Assembly (NCBI GenBank): GCA_963742795.1
Contig: CAVUNL010000026.1
Span: forward strand, 434,001 to 498,000
Source of the DNA: Palsa-504 sp963742795
GTDB lineage: Bacteria > Actinomycetota > Actinomycetes > Streptosporangiales > Streptosporangiaceae
Length of the DNA: 64,000 nucleotides
Reading direction: 5' to 3'
Shown: one piece after another, positions 25,213 through 34,613 of the stretch
Numbering within the stretch: position 1 is the stretch's first letter
Layout: the number at the start of each line of letters is the position of its first letter
The notes under the pieces: model-generated
Database searches by the model: none
Told to the model about the DNA's origin: nothing
Seen by the model: the letters and a program-made list of their open reading frames with translations, nothing else
Position numbers and translations under genes: made by a program

Positions 25213-25923
25213 TCACGACTGATCAGCGCCGATCGCTACGCAGCAGTGTCCGGGCTGTGGATCCAGCACCGGACGCAGGCCCTCAACGCCCAGGCCGGCC
25301 ACGATCCCCTCGATCAGTCCCAGGTTCATGCCGCAGACCACGTCGCGGTGACGCTCGGCCAGCTGGTGGAACGGGCAGTTCCGCAGCCGGATCACGCCGT
25401 CCTCGCCGCGCCTGGGCTCATATCCGTTCCCAGACAGCGCTTCGTTCAGGGCCGCGATCCCGTCCAGGTCTTCGATCCCATCCCGGCCAGCGACCCCGAG
25501 CCAGTCTGCGACCCCGGGCCGGAACCGGCCGCCGAGCTCGGCGCCGAGCCGGCGCGCGGCCTCGAGCAGCGCGGCCCGGCTGTTGCCGCTCGGATCTGCC
25601 TCGACCGCCTGCACCAGCAGCCGCGCCGCGAGCTCGTACTCCCGGGGCGGGACGGTGACCGCGAACTCGCGATCCGACCGCATGTAGAGCTTGGCGGGCC
25701 GTCCGGCCCCCGGTCCGCTACGCCCGGGCGGCCGCTGATAGGACGCCGTCAGCAACCCGGCCTCGACCAGCTTGTCCAGATGGTAGACGGCCAGCGCCCG
25801 GCCCACCTCCGCCGCGGCCGCCGCGTCGTCTCGCCCTACCGGTTCGGCCCGCTCGCACACCACTTCGTACAGACGGCGCCGTACCGGATCATCCAGGCTG
25901 CTCAACGAGGCCAGGTCGGTCAT
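25213..25923 (-). CDS. SufR-like winged-helix regulator with Cys-rich C-terminus
   Basis: 236 residues. N-terminal winged helix (LDDPVRRRLYEVV... ALAVYHLDKLVEAGLL), then a beta wing with GRPAKLY. The C-terminal domain carries Cys and His in RNCPFHQLAERHRDVVCGMN and PGHCCVA, the pattern of SufR-type regulators that may bind an Fe-S cluster or metal. A 7-bp perfect inverted repeat lies directly upstream. No suf operon is visible in the window, so the targets may be itself and/or distant genes. Confidence 0.75.
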   Translation of the reverse strand: MTDLASLSSLDDPVRRRLYEVVCERAEPVGRDDAAAAAEVGRALAVYHLDKLVEAGLLTASYQRPPGRSGPGAGRPAKLYMRSDREFAVTVPPREYELAARLLVQAVEADPSGNSRAALLEAARRLGAELGGRFRPGVADWLGVAGRDGIEDLDGIAALNEALSGNGYEPRRGEDGVIRLRNCPFHQLAERHRDVVCGMNLGLIEGIVAGLGVEGLRPVLDPQPGHCCVAIGADQS

Positions 25924-25930
25924 GCTCGAA

Positions 25931-25967
25931 CTCTATCACTAAAATCGGCTAATTAAAGAAGATAGAG
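25931..25967. promoter_or_regulatory. Inverted repeat upstream of the SufR-like gene
   Basis: CTCTATC at 25931-25937 and GATAGAG at 25961-25967 flank an AT-rich core (AATTAAAG) immediately before the regulator's start. This is a candidate autoregulatory operator with a promoter. Confidence 0.5.
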
Positions 25968-25998
25968 GGGCGGCCTTCCTGGCCGAGCTGCGTGCCCG

Positions 25999-27714
25999 TC
26001 AGATGGGCTCGATTGTCGGGTAGGCAGGCTCCCACATGGCCCGGCGCACCCGCGCCGCGGGATCATCGAGCGGTACGCCCGCCAGTCCCTCGTCCTGCGC
26101 CGCCCGGGCCACGGCGGTCGCCACCGCGGCCGAGACCGCGCGCAGGCTGGTGACCGGGGGTAGCACCGGCGCGCCCGGAGTGCTCGCCTCGGACAGGTCG
26201 GCCAGGGCCTGGGCCGCGGCGGCCAGCATAGGGTCGCTGACCCGGCGCGCCCGGCAGACGGTCACCCCGAGCCCGAGGCCCGGGAAGATTAGCGCGTTGT
26301 TGGCCTGGGCGATCTGGTAGCTCACGCCATGGTACGGGACGGGTTCGAACGGGCTGCCGGTAGCGATGAGCGCCCGGCCCTGCGTCCAGGCGATGAGATC
26401 GGCGGGCCGGGCCTCCGAATGCGAGGTCGGGTTGGACAGCGGCATGATGATCGGCCGCTCAACGTGCGCCGCCATCTCTGTGACGATCGCCTCGGTGAAG
26501 GCGCCCGGCTGGGTTGAGGTCCCGATCAGCATGGTCGGGCGGCTGCGCGCCACCACCTCGGCCAGCCCGATCCGGCCCTCGCCGTCCCGCGGCCAGTCGC
26601 TGACTTCGGCGGCCGGCCGGGCGTAGGGGACCTGGAAGTCCCGCAGCGTCCCCGGGTAGTCGCTGGTCAGCAGGCCTTTGCTGCCGAGTGCGTAGAAACA
26701 CCGGGTGGCTTCGTCCGGGCTGAGGCCCTCGGTGATCATTACCTGCCGCAGGACGTCCGCGATCCCGATCCCGGCGGTGCCGGCGCCGTGGATCACTACC
26801 CGCTGGTCGCGCATCCGCGATCCCGCCGCCCGTACCGCGCCGAGCGCGGCGGCCAGCACCACCGCGGCCGTGCCCTGGATGTCGTCGTTGAACGTCAGGC
26901 AGTTACCGGCGTACTTGGTCAGGATGCGGTGCGCGTTGCCCGCGCCGAAGTCCTCCCAGTGCAGCAGCGCGTTCGGGAACATGCGGGTGGCCACGCTGAC
27001 GTAGGTGTCGATCAGGTCGTCGTACCGCTCGCCCCGGACGCGCGGGTGCCGGTTGCCGGGGTACATCTCCTCGGCCAGCAGGGCCGGGTTGTCGGTGCCC
27101 GCGTCCAGCACGACCGGGATGATCCGGCGCGGGTGCAGGCCCGCCGCGGCGACGTAGACGGCGAGCTTGCCCATGGCGATCTGGATGCCGCCGACTCCCC
27201 AGTCGCCGATGCCGAGGATGCCCTCGGAGTCGGTGGCGATGATCAGGTCCACGTCCTCGGGCCCCAGACCGTAGTTGCGAAACGCGGTCTCGACCTGGCC
27301 GGGGTGATCCACCGACATGAACACGCCGCGGGGACGGCCGAACTCGTAGCTGTACCGCTCGATCGCCGTCCCGATGGTGGGGGTGTAGACGATCGGCAGC
27401 ATCTCGGAGATGTGCTCGGTCAGCAGCCGGTAGAACAGCACCTCGTTGCGGTCCCGCAGGCCGGCCAGGTACAGGTTCTTGGCCAGGTCATCGGGCTGGC
27501 GCTGGTACTGCCCGTAGACCCGGTGCAGTTGTCCCTCGATGGTCGACACGCCCTCGGGTAGCAGGCCGGTCAGCCCGAGCGCCTCCCGCTCGGCGAGGGT
27601 GAACGCGGTGCCCCGGTTCAGCAGCGACGACACCAGCACCGACGAGCCGCGCAGCCGGACCCGCGCCACCACGCCCTCTGGAGTCGAGACGAGATCGTAC
27701 GGACGTTCCGCCAT
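25999..27714 (-). CDS. NAD-dependent malic enzyme
   Basis: 571 residues from ATG at 27714 (MAERPYDLVSTPEG). It catalyses oxidative decarboxylation of malate to pyruvate. Characteristic blocks are YTPTIGTAIERYS, the metal-binding/catalytic EDFGAGNAHRIL, FNDDIQGTAAVVLAA and the nucleotide-binding HGAGTAGIGIADVL. The C-terminus has IMPLSNPTSHSEA. Length agrees with the large (~570 residue) malic enzyme class. Upstream in-frame residues from 27756 lack conservation. It is monocistronic. Confidence 0.92.
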   Translation of the reverse strand: MAERPYDLVSTPEGVVARVRLRGSSVLVSSLLNRGTAFTLAEREALGLTGLLPEGVSTIEGQLHRVYGQYQRQPDDLAKNLYLAGLRDRNEVLFYRLLTEHISEMLPIVYTPTIGTAIERYSYEFGRPRGVFMSVDHPGQVETAFRNYGLGPEDVDLIIATDSEGILGIGDWGVGGIQIAMGKLAVYVAAAGLHPRRIIPVVLDAGTDNPALLAEEMYPGNRHPRVRGERYDDLIDTYVSVATRMFPNALLHWEDFGAGNAHRILTKYAGNCLTFNDDIQGTAAVVLAAALGAVRAAGSRMRDQRVVIHGAGTAGIGIADVLRQVMITEGLSPDEATRCFYALGSKGLLTSDYPGTLRDFQVPYARPAAEVSDWPRDGEGRIGLAEVVARSRPTMLIGTSTQPGAFTEAIVTEMAAHVERPIIMPLSNPTSHSEARPADLIAWTQGRALIATGSPFEPVPYHGVSYQIAQANNALIFPGLGLGVTVCRARRVSDPMLAAAAQALADLSEASTPGAPVLPPVTSLRAVSAAVATAVARAAQDEGLAGVPLDDPAARVRRAMWEPAYPTIEPI

Positions 27715-27785
27715 CACACCACCCACCCAGTTGCGGCCTGCGAGAGGTTGCCGCAAGGAGCCTACGGTGGCCTGGGGGTCGCGTG

Positions 27786-28379
27786 CTATAGGGAGGGGCT
27801 TCCGGGGCCAGCCTCAGTAGCGGACCCGGCCGTGCCCAGCTCGGTTCGTAGCAAGGACATGGCCCGGGCGGTGTACGCCTTGACGGCGGTCTCGCTGATC
27901 CCGATCGCCGAGGCGACCTGGGTCTCGGGCAGGTCGGCGAAGTACCGCAGCACCACGACCTCGCGCTGCCGGGGCGGCAGGGTCCACAGCGCCGAGATGA
28001 AGGCGGACCGCTCGACCTCGATGCTCGTCTCGCCGGGATCGCTGGGCACGTCGGGCGCGAGCCGGGGCGCGAGCCGGGGCACGAGCTTGTCCACCACTAC
28101 GTGCCGCAGCAGCGCGGCCCGGGAGCGGCCGACGACCGACCGGCGCAGGTAAGACAGCGCGTGCTCGGCGTCCGGCAACCGCCGCCAGGCGGCGTGCACG
28201 GCCACGAACGAGTCCTGCACGATCTCCTCCGCCGTGGCCAGATCCTGTACCAGCAGCGCGGCGATCCTGACCAGCGGCCGGTAGTGGGTCAGGTAGAGCG
28301 CGGTCACCTCGCGGTCGGCGTCCTGAGGGCTCCCTGACCTGGACGGCTCCCGGCCCGGCATCGTCTTCAGCGCCCGCAT
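27786..28379 (-). CDS. ECF RNA polymerase sigma factor (SigE-type)
   Basis: 197 residues from ATG at 28379. Region 2 is LTHYRPLVRIAALLVQDLATAEEIVQDSFVAVHAAW. Region 4 is LPPRQREVVVLRYFADLPETQVASAIGISETAVKAYTARA. It belongs to the short actinobacterial SigE-like ECF class. There is no zinc-binding anti-sigma gene next to it, so its control is not evident. Low-complexity Ala/Arg/Pro linker between regions (LVPRLAPRLAPDVP). Confidence 0.85.
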   Translation of the reverse strand: MRALKTMPGREPSRSGSPQDADREVTALYLTHYRPLVRIAALLVQDLATAEEIVQDSFVAVHAAWRRLPDAEHALSYLRRSVVGRSRAALLRHVVVDKLVPRLAPRLAPDVPSDPGETSIEVERSAFISALWTLPPRQREVVVLRYFADLPETQVASAIGISETAVKAYTARAMSLLRTELGTAGSATEAGPGSPSL

Positions 28380-28515
28380 GGTGGTGGTCCTCGCCTCCGG
28401 CCGGTGGTGTCCGCGGGCCGGCCAGCCCGCTCGCTCACCGGTAAGAGTCGGCTGCGGCGTAAACGCCAACAACTATCGCGTGCCGGATCACAACCGGCGT
28501 TCGGGGAGGAGACCG

Positions 28516-29490
28516 TCAGCTGGCCAGTTTGGCCGCGATACGCTGCGGATCCGGCCAGTGCACGTCGTAGACCAGGTTCAGCTTCTCGAGTAGCCAGATG
28601 ACGCGGGCGCTCGGGTCGATCTGCCCCGGCAACGTCCCGTGCCGTGCCGAGGTCGGGTCGGCGTGATGAGAGTTATGCCAGCTCTCGCCCAGGGACAAGA
28701 TGGCCAGCGGCCAGAAATTCGTCGCCCGGTCCCGGCATGAGAACGGGCGCTTGCCCACCACATGGCAGACCGAGTTCACCGACCAGGTGACATGGTGCAA
28801 GAGCGCCACACGGATCAGGCCGGCCCAGAAGAATCCCGTCACGGCACCGACCCAGGTGCCTGTGACCAGGCCGCCGACGGCCGCGGGCACGAGCAGCGAC
28901 GCGGCGACCAGCACCCCGGAGAACCGCCCGATGGCCCGCAGGTCGCGGTCGGCCAGCAGGTCGGGCGCGAACCGGGCCCGGTTGCTCAGCTCGCGCTTGA
29001 GCATCCAGCCGACGTGGGCGTAGATCATCCCCTTCAGCAGGGCCCGGGTGTCCGTTCCGTATCGCCAGGGGGAGTGCGGATCGCCCTCCCGATCGGAGAA
29101 CGCGTGGTGACGGCGATGGTTGGCCACCCACTGGACCGGTGAACCCTCGACCGCGAGCGAGCCGCCGACGGCCAGCGCGATGCGCAGCCCCCGCCGGGCC
29201 TTGAACGAGCGGTGGGTGAAGCCGCGGTGATAGCCGACCGTGACGGCCAGGCCCGTCACCACGTAGGCGGTCGCGGCCATGGACAGATCCAGGATTGACA
29301 GGCCCCAGCCCCAGCCGACCGGGATGGCGACCGCGAGCCCGATCAGGGGAAGCAGCACAGCCACCCACATCGCGACGCCCGCCGCCATTGACTGCGGTAC
29401 GTCCAGGAGCGGCTTGGCCGCATCGGGCTGGGAAACCTCGACGGCCTTCCCGCCGTCGCCGATGACGCTCGTGCTCTGTGACGCCTCCAC
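28516..29490 (-). CDS. Acyl-CoA / fatty-acid desaturase
   Basis: 324 residues. Membrane desaturase with the three histidine boxes of a di-iron site: HRGFTH, NHRRHH and WHNSHH. Four transmembrane helices lie around 33-80 and 180-215. It introduces a (probably delta-9) double bond into saturated acyl chains and so adjusts membrane fluidity. The start is GTG with a weak ribosome-binding site; a shorter start at Met31 is possible. Confidence 0.9.
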   Translation of the reverse strand: MEASQSTSVIGDGGKAVEVSQPDAAKPLLDVPQSMAAGVAMWVAVLLPLIGLAVAIPVGWGWGLSILDLSMAATAYVVTGLAVTVGYHRGFTHRSFKARRGLRIALAVGGSLAVEGSPVQWVANHRRHHAFSDREGDPHSPWRYGTDTRALLKGMIYAHVGWMLKRELSNRARFAPDLLADRDLRAIGRFSGVLVAASLLVPAAVGGLVTGTWVGAVTGFFWAGLIRVALLHHVTWSVNSVCHVVGKRPFSCRDRATNFWPLAILSLGESWHNSHHADPTSARHGTLPGQIDPSARVIWLLEKLNLVYDVHWPDPQRIAAKLAS

Positions 29491-29771
29491 CTGATGCCTA
29501 ACCCCAATCTGCTAGAACTCGCGCTGCAAAATCAGTATGTATGGCGTCAGATGGTGCTGCTACTTCCGCGGCCCGAGAATCAGGCAAACTTTGCGCGATC
29601 CTTTCCCGCCGAATGAGTAACCGTGGTGCTAAGCAGCGGCGCTCCCCTGAGGACCGGACCAGGGCCACCAGTGCTCCAGCGACCGGCCGCCCCGCGCGGC
29701 CAGTGTCCATCGGCAGGACTTCCGTTCGTCGTGAGGACGACCGCGTTTCACAGACGGAAGGAAGGCTCGTC

Positions 29772-29963
29772 ATGAACCCCAACTACGCATACCAGCTGCA
29801 CCAGGCTCAGCGGGTCACCTCCCGCACCCAGACCCTAGCCGACGACTATCAGCGCGGACGCCAGGCCGCAGCCGTCTCGCGCGGCAGCCGCCGGTTGGCC
29901 CGGGCGACGGTCGGGCGGCTGGTCAGCCACGCATATCGACGGCGTTCACCCTCGTGGGTCTGA
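29772..29963 (+). CDS. Small basic hypothetical protein
   Basis: 63 residues (MNPNYAYQLHQAQRVTSRTQ...), strongly basic and helical at the C-terminus. A GGAAGG ribosome-binding site precedes the ATG. Short actinobacterial proteins beginning MNP.YAYQL are common and uncharacterised. Its 3' end overlaps the convergent PPOX gene by 41 bases. Confidence 0.6.
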   Translation: MNPNYAYQLHQAQRVTSRTQTLADDYQRGRQAAAVSRGSRRLARATVGRLVSHAYRRRSPSWV

Positions 29964-30318
29964 TCGTGACGATCACCCGCCGGTCACCGGGCCCGTCATG
30001 ATCGCGCAGGTCGGCCTGGTATTTCGCGCCGAACCGGTCCGCGAACGAATAGTCGTCGTCGGGCGTGATCTCGGCGTCGCCACGGATCTCCAGGTAGCGG
30101 TACGGGACGGCCAGGTCCAGCAGGAGCAGGCTCACGCCCGGGTTCGCGAGCAGGTTCTTGGTCTTCTGCCGCGAGGTATTGAGCGAGATCTTGACTGTAT
30201 CGCCGTCGGCGAGGTACCAGACCTCGGACAGCTGCGGACGGCCATCCGGGCCGACCGTGCCGAGCGTCGCGACCTGGCCGTCGAGCAGGTCCCGGTGAGA
30301 CGGGGGGATCTCTGGCAT
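29923..30318 (-). CDS. PPOX-class F420-dependent oxidoreductase
   Basis: 131 residues starting MPEIPPSHRDLLDGQ, with split-barrel FMN/F420-binding motifs VATLGTVGPDGRPQLSEVWY, KNLLANPGVSLLLLD and YRYLEIRGDAEI. The size and motifs match F420-dependent PPOX enzymes (Rv1155-like). GGAG sits 5 bases before ATG at 30318. Longer upstream frames are unrelated. Confidence 0.85.
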   Translation of the reverse strand: MPEIPPSHRDLLDGQVATLGTVGPDGRPQLSEVWYLADGDTVKISLNTSRQKTKNLLANPGVSLLLLDLAVPYRYLEIRGDAEITPDDDYSFADRFGAKYQADLRDHDGPGDRRVIVTIRPTRVNAVDMRG

Positions 30319-30410
30319 GATGCTCCGTTCTCGCGCCTGTTTCATCCAGCCATAACCTAATACCAAGGGCCTGCACGGCCGGCCAGCACGACCACGATCG
30401 AGCGGCGCGG

Positions 30411-31040
30411 TCAGGCCGTCGCCGCGGCGGCGTTGATGATGACCGCGTACACCCGATGCCAGGCGACCGGACCGAAGCCCGCCGCGTCCAGCAGGCGGTT
30501 GGCCCGCCGCCTGGTGCGCGCCTTGCCGGACTGGCTGAAGAGCAGCGTCGGGACCAGCCATCCGGAGAACTGATCGACCAGAATGAGATGGCCACCGGGA
30601 ACCAGAACCCGGTGGCACTCGGCCAGTCCCGCCTGCTGGTCCGACCAGTGATCGAACGAGGTCACGCTGACCACCAGGTCGAACGAGCCGTCCCCGAACG
30701 GCAGGTGCTCGGCCGCGCCGACCGAGAACCGCAACCGCTCGTCGCCGGGAATGAACAGGGCCGAGGCCGCGGCGACCTTGATCATTCCCGGCGCCGGGTC
30801 GATCCCGGTCAGTTCGGTGGCGGCCGGGCAGCGGCTGGCCAGCAGCCGGAGCAGATAACCACTCCCGCATCCGACATCGAGCACTCGCTCGGGTGCCGCG
30901 GTGGCGGTCAGGGCGATCTCGGCGGTTTGGCCGGCGATGTCGTGATGAAGCCGGCCGAGCCACCCCTGGTCATACCCGGTGGCCCGCTCATCGAAGGCGG
31001 CCACATCGCGGTACCTGGGTGGCGAGGCATCGCTCGTCAT
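30411..31040 (-). CDS. Class I SAM-dependent methyltransferase
   Basis: 209 residues. Motif I VLDVGCGSGYLLRLLA, acidic residue in LTGIDPAPGMI, and post-I block FDLVVSVTSFDHWSDQQ, then LVPGGHLILVDQF. A ubiE/Methyltransf_11-type small-molecule methyltransferase; the substrate is unknown. It is divergent from the PPOX-like gene at 31,113 across a 72-bp spacer. Confidence 0.85.
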   Translation of the reverse strand: MTSDASPPRYRDVAAFDERATGYDQGWLGRLHHDIAGQTAEIALTATAAPERVLDVGCGSGYLLRLLASRCPAATELTGIDPAPGMIKVAAASALFIPGDERLRFSVGAAEHLPFGDGSFDLVVSVTSFDHWSDQQAGLAECHRVLVPGGHLILVDQFSGWLVPTLLFSQSGKARTRRRANRLLDAAGFGPVAWHRVYAVIINAAAATA

Positions 31041-31112
31041 CTAAACCGCCAGCCACGGGCCAGGCAGGCCTGCCGCACTGCCTTGCGGGAGAGAATAACG
31101 CGTCATGCGAGG

Positions 31113-31598
31113 ATGTCAACCGTGGATGATGCGTCACGCAAGGCCCGGCGGCTGATCGAGGCCACCCCGCACCTGACCCTGGCCACCGCCGACGCCTCGG
31201 GCAAGCCGTGGAGCAACCCGGTGTACTTCGCCCACGACCAGGCGTTCAGGCTCTACTGGGTGTCGTTCAAGCAGACCGTTCACTCGGCGAATATCCGGGT
31301 CCGCCCGCAGGTCGGCATCTCCCTCCTCGGCGAGCCGCCGGACCACGAGGGAGAAGGAGCGTATTTCGACGCGGTCGCGACCGAACTTCACGACCTGACC
31401 GAGGTCGAGCGCGCCATCGAGGTCCGGCGCACGCGGCCGCAGGACAGGAAATTCGCCGTCACAGGGCCCGGCGATGTCCTGGGTGACGCGGCCTGGCGGA
31501 TCTACCGAGCCGTTCCCGTGGCCGCGTACACGTACCACGATGCTGCCGAGATCGTTCACGGCCAGCACGTGGACGTCCGGGTCAAGGTGACCCTCTAA
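31113..31598 (+). CDS. Pyridoxamine-5'-phosphate-oxidase-fold flavoprotein
   Basis: 161 residues. LIEATPHLTLATADASGKPWSNPVYF, then LYWVSFKQTVHSANIRVRP, is the FMN-binding split barrel of pyridoxamine phosphate oxidase-like proteins. The end YHDAAEIVHGQHVDVRVKV fits the family. The start could be ATG 31113 or GTG 31122; the latter is better placed relative to GAGG at 31109. The substrate is unknown. Confidence 0.75.
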   Translation: MSTVDDASRKARRLIEATPHLTLATADASGKPWSNPVYFAHDQAFRLYWVSFKQTVHSANIRVRPQVGISLLGEPPDHEGEGAYFDAVATELHDLTEVERAIEVRRTRPQDRKFAVTGPGDVLGDAAWRIYRAVPVAAYTYHDAAEIVHGQHVDVRVKVTL

Positions 31599-31606
31599 CC
31601 GGGCGG

Positions 31607-32245
31607 TTAGTCGAACTCGGTGGGGAGCGAGGGATCCCGGTGGTGCGCCAGAGCCCGCTCGAGCTGGCGGTGGTTGACCCGGCCCAGGGACAGCGGCGGC
31701 AGCCCGCCCAGGCCGAACCACCCGACCTCGAGCGTCTCCAGCTCGGCCGGCGGCTGCACGGCGCCGTCGCGGCGGCACAGGAAGAACAGCTTGTAGACGT
31801 GCACCGGCAGCGGCGGCAGGTTGCCCTGCAGGTCGCGGTCCCAGCAGGCGATCAGCTTCACCGCCGAGCTGTGGTAGCCGGTCTCCTCGAGGACTTCCCG
31901 GGTGACCGCGACCGAGGGGGCGTCCCCGGGATCGGCCCAGCCGCCCGGCAGCGACCACCGGCCGTCGGTCTTCTCGCGCATGAGCAGCACGCGCTCGTCG
32001 TCGTCGAAGATCGCCCCGCGCACGTCGACCTTCGGCGTGGCGTAGCCCGAGTCGCGGCCGAGCTCGATCGCAAGCTCGGCGGCCGGGCGGCCGCTGATCA
32101 CCGCCAGCAAGTCGGCGGCCAGCTGGCTCACCTGCCGGTACCGGTCCAGGTCGTAGTCGCCCGTGGCGAAGGTCAGCCCGTCCTGGGCCAGCGCGGCGAG
32201 CTTGATCCCGATCCGGCGTACCGCGTCGGCTGGTGTATCGGCCAC
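31607..32245 (-). CDS. NUDIX hydrolase with N-terminal helical domain
   Basis: 212 residues. The Nudix box is GGWADPGDAPSVAVTREV followed by LEETGY, with the GX5EX7REUXEEXGU consensus met. The N-terminal ~70 residues (RRIGIKLAALAQDGLTFATG, DRYRQVSQLAADLLA) form the helical extension found in ADP-sugar-type NUDIX proteins of this subfamily. Hydrolyses a nucleoside-diphosphate derivative; exact substrate unknown. Confidence 0.88.
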   Translation of the reverse strand: MADTPADAVRRIGIKLAALAQDGLTFATGDYDLDRYRQVSQLAADLLAVISGRPAAELAIELGRDSGYATPKVDVRGAIFDDDERVLLMREKTDGRWSLPGGWADPGDAPSVAVTREVLEETGYHSSAVKLIACWDRDLQGNLPPLPVHVYKLFFLCRRDGAVQPPAELETLEVGWFGLGGLPPLSLGRVNHRQLERALAHHRDPSLPTEFD

Positions 32246-33302
32246 CCCGGCACACTATAGGGTGCGGCCGAAGGCCAACGAAGGGGGAGAGGCGGGGGGA
32301 TCGCGCTGAACGTCGGCACGGGTGAGCAAGCACCCGCGATCGTGATCGACCTCGGCGACCACCCGGACCTCGCTGGCCTGCCCGCGCCGCTGGGGCTGGA
32401 CCCGGCCGGGCCCCCGCGCGACGAGCGCTACGCGCTCACCGTCGACCGGTCCGGGATCAAGCTGCGCGCCCGGGAGCCGGCTGGCGTCGCCCGCGGCCTG
32501 ACCAGCCTGCTCCAGCTCATCGCGACCGCGACCGCGACCGCGACAACGACTGCGGTACCGCTGCCGGCGCTGGACATCCTGGACGCCCCGCGGTTCGCCT
32601 GGCGCGGCCTCACCGTCGACGTGGTGCGCCGGTTCTTCCCGCCGGCCCAGATCCGGACGCTGATCGACCTGGCCGCGCTGTACAAGCTCGACGTGCTGCA
32701 CCTGCACCTCACCGACGACCAGGGCTGGCGCGTCGAGGCCGGACGGCCGGCGCCGATGCGCGAACCCGACGGCAGCTTCTACACCGACGACGAGGTGCGC
32801 GCCCTGGTCGCGTACGCCGCCGACCGGTTCGTCACCCTGCTGCCCGAGATCGACACTCCCGGCCACGGCCTGGCCTTGCTGCGGCTCCGCCCCGAACTCG
32901 GCAGCGGACGCAACCTGGTCCGGCCCGGCCAGCCCCACCAGAGCGCCTGGCTCGACCCCGAACTGCCCGCCACCTTCGAGGTCCTGGACGCCGCCCTGGC
33001 CGAACTGGCCGGCCTGTTCCCCGGCCCGTTCGGCCAGGGCGGCGGCGACGAGCCCTACGGCATGCCGGACCAGGCCTACGGCGTCTACGTCCGCCGGCTC
33101 AAGCAGGCCGCCCGGGCCCTGGGCAAGCGCACGGTGGGCTGGCAGGAGTCGATCCGGGCTGGCGCCGATCCCGGGCACGTCATCAGTACTGGATGGACGC
33201 CTCCAGCCTCGGCGTCGGGGAGGGAAGCCCCGGTCGCGCCGCGCGTGACCGCGTGCCGGTCATGTCACCCCAGGCACACTGCTACCAATATGGCCGCTAG
33301 GG

Positions 33303-33322
33303 CGCCGGCCTTCAGGCCGGCG
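33303..33322. repeat. Subterminal hairpin of the IS605-type element
   Basis: CGCCGGCCT-TC-AGGCCGGCG forms a perfect 9-bp stem with a 2-base loop, 17 bases inside the left junction. It overlaps the tnpA stop. Such hairpins are what TnpA recognises in IS200/IS605 transposition. Confidence 0.8.
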
Positions 33323-33705
33323 GTGAAGGCAGCCGGACGTGAGCCAGTCGGGCGGGGCGGTTCTGCTGTTCGACGTACTGGCGCAGGACAGAGATGGGGC
33401 GCCGCCGGCCGGCCCAGTGAAGTGCCACCCCGGACCAGAGCGCTTAGCCCGCCCGTAGTGGCGGCGCAGGTCTGGGAATGTCTGCCGCAGGCGGCGGGAA
33501 GACGTCCCTTTGGGGCTGTTCACCAGCTGGAAGATAGCCACCGTGAGCGGGAAGTTGACTGGGTGCGAATGCTCGGCCCGGCCGTTGAACTCGCGAAGTT
33601 CCGCGCTGAAGTCCGCACACAGGTCGCGCATGCTCCGTCGGTTCCAGATAGCCAGAGCCGTACACCTGATGCCGGTATCTGGGGCGAAAACCAGGACGAA
33701 ATGGC
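33312..33705 (-). pseudogene. tnpA: IS200/IS605 transposase TnpA remnant
   Basis: The main open stretch reads LCADFSAELREFNG, AEHSHP, VNFPLTVAIFQLVNS, then SSRRLRQTFPDLRRHYGRA, clearly Y1-HUH transposase. The HUH pair survives as HSH. In a second frame the catalytic-tyrosine end ISVLRQYVEQQNRPAR is present, ending at a TGA in the hairpin. An N-terminal HFVLVFAP piece is in a further frame. At least two frameshifts and small deletions mean it is inactive. Confidence 0.8.
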
Positions 33706-33754
33706 AGCGTCGCCAGTGTGTCTATCCCAGTATCCGGCGGTATAACCGCGTATC

Positions 33755-34613
33755 GTGAGGGGTGTGCAGCTCCGGTACAGCTACCGCCTTGACCCGCAGC
33801 CGCGGCACCGGGCCGCGCTGGGGAAGGCGTTCGGCTGCGCGCGGGTGGTGTTCAACGACGGGCTGGCGGCGCGGCACCAGGCGCACCAGGCCGGGCAGCC
33901 GTACCTCACCGATGCGGAGCTGTCAGCCCGGCTGACCGCGGCCAAGGCCACCAGCGAGCGGGCCTGGCTGACCGAGGTATCCGCCGTAGTGCTCCAACAG
34001 GCGCTGGCTGACCTGAACACCGCGTACCGGAACTACTTCGCCTCGCTCACCGGCACGCGGAAAGGACCGAAGGCCGGACCGCCCCGGTTCCGGTCCCGCA
34101 AGGACACCCGGCAGGCGATCCGGTTCACCGCCAACGCCCGGTTCAAGTTGCTCCCCAGCGGCAAGCTGCGCCTGCCCAAGATCGGGGACGTCCTGGTGCG
34201 GTGGTCCCGGCCGCTGCCGTCCGAGCCGTCCAGCGTCACCGTGATCAAGGACTCGGCGGGCCGGTACTTTGCGAGCTTCGTGGTGCAGGCCGGCCCCAGT
34301 AACTTGCCCGAGGCGAATTCCATGATCGGCATCGACCTGGGGCTGAGGCACTTCGCGGTCCTGTCCGATGGCCGTAAGATCACCTCCCCGCGGTTCTTGC
34401 GCCGTGCGGAGGCCAAGCTGCGGCGGGCGCAGCGGTCGCTGTCCCGCAAGCAGAAGGGAAGCAGGAACCGGGACAAGGCCAGGGTCACGGTGGCCAGGGC
34501 GCATGCCCGGGTGGCCGACGCGCGGCGGGATTTCTGCCACCAGCTGTCCACGGCGCTGATCCGCGAAAACCAAGCGGTCGCCGTGGAGAACCTGTGCGTG
34601 ACAGGTCTGGCCC
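33755..34613 (+). pseudogene. tnpB: TnpB RNA-guided nuclease, C-terminally truncated
   Basis: About 286 recognisable residues: an N-terminal TnpB opening (LRYSYRLDPQPRHRAALGKA, CARVVFNDGL), RuvC-I Asp in MIGIDLGLRHFAVLSDG, and RuvC-II Glu in VAVENLCVTGL. The zinc-ribbon CxxC pairs and the RuvC-III Asp are absent because the frame runs into the GH20 3' end. The open frame continues to 34,807, but that tail is GH20 sequence in the wrong frame. Active TnpB cuts DNA guided by an element-encoded RNA; this copy should be dead. Confidence 0.85.

Larger units (their letters stand above)
33286..34613. mobile_element. Decayed IS200/IS605-family element inside the GH20 gene
   Basis: The interruption of the hexosaminidase between codons for HCY and EALADPG contains, in order, a palindromic hairpin, a minus-strand tnpA remnant and a plus-strand tnpB lacking its 3' third. 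This divergent layout is the IS605 type. The right end of the element is missing, since GH20 sequence resumes inside where tnpB should continue. Confidence 0.85.

Noticed and set aside
26788..27561. Long plus-strand frame opposite the malic enzyme
   Set aside because: Composition and position show it is the antisense of conserved malic-enzyme sequence.
30456..31112. Long N-terminal extension of the PPOX-like protein from 30456
   Set aside because: It runs antisense through the methyltransferase gene and has no flavoprotein homology.
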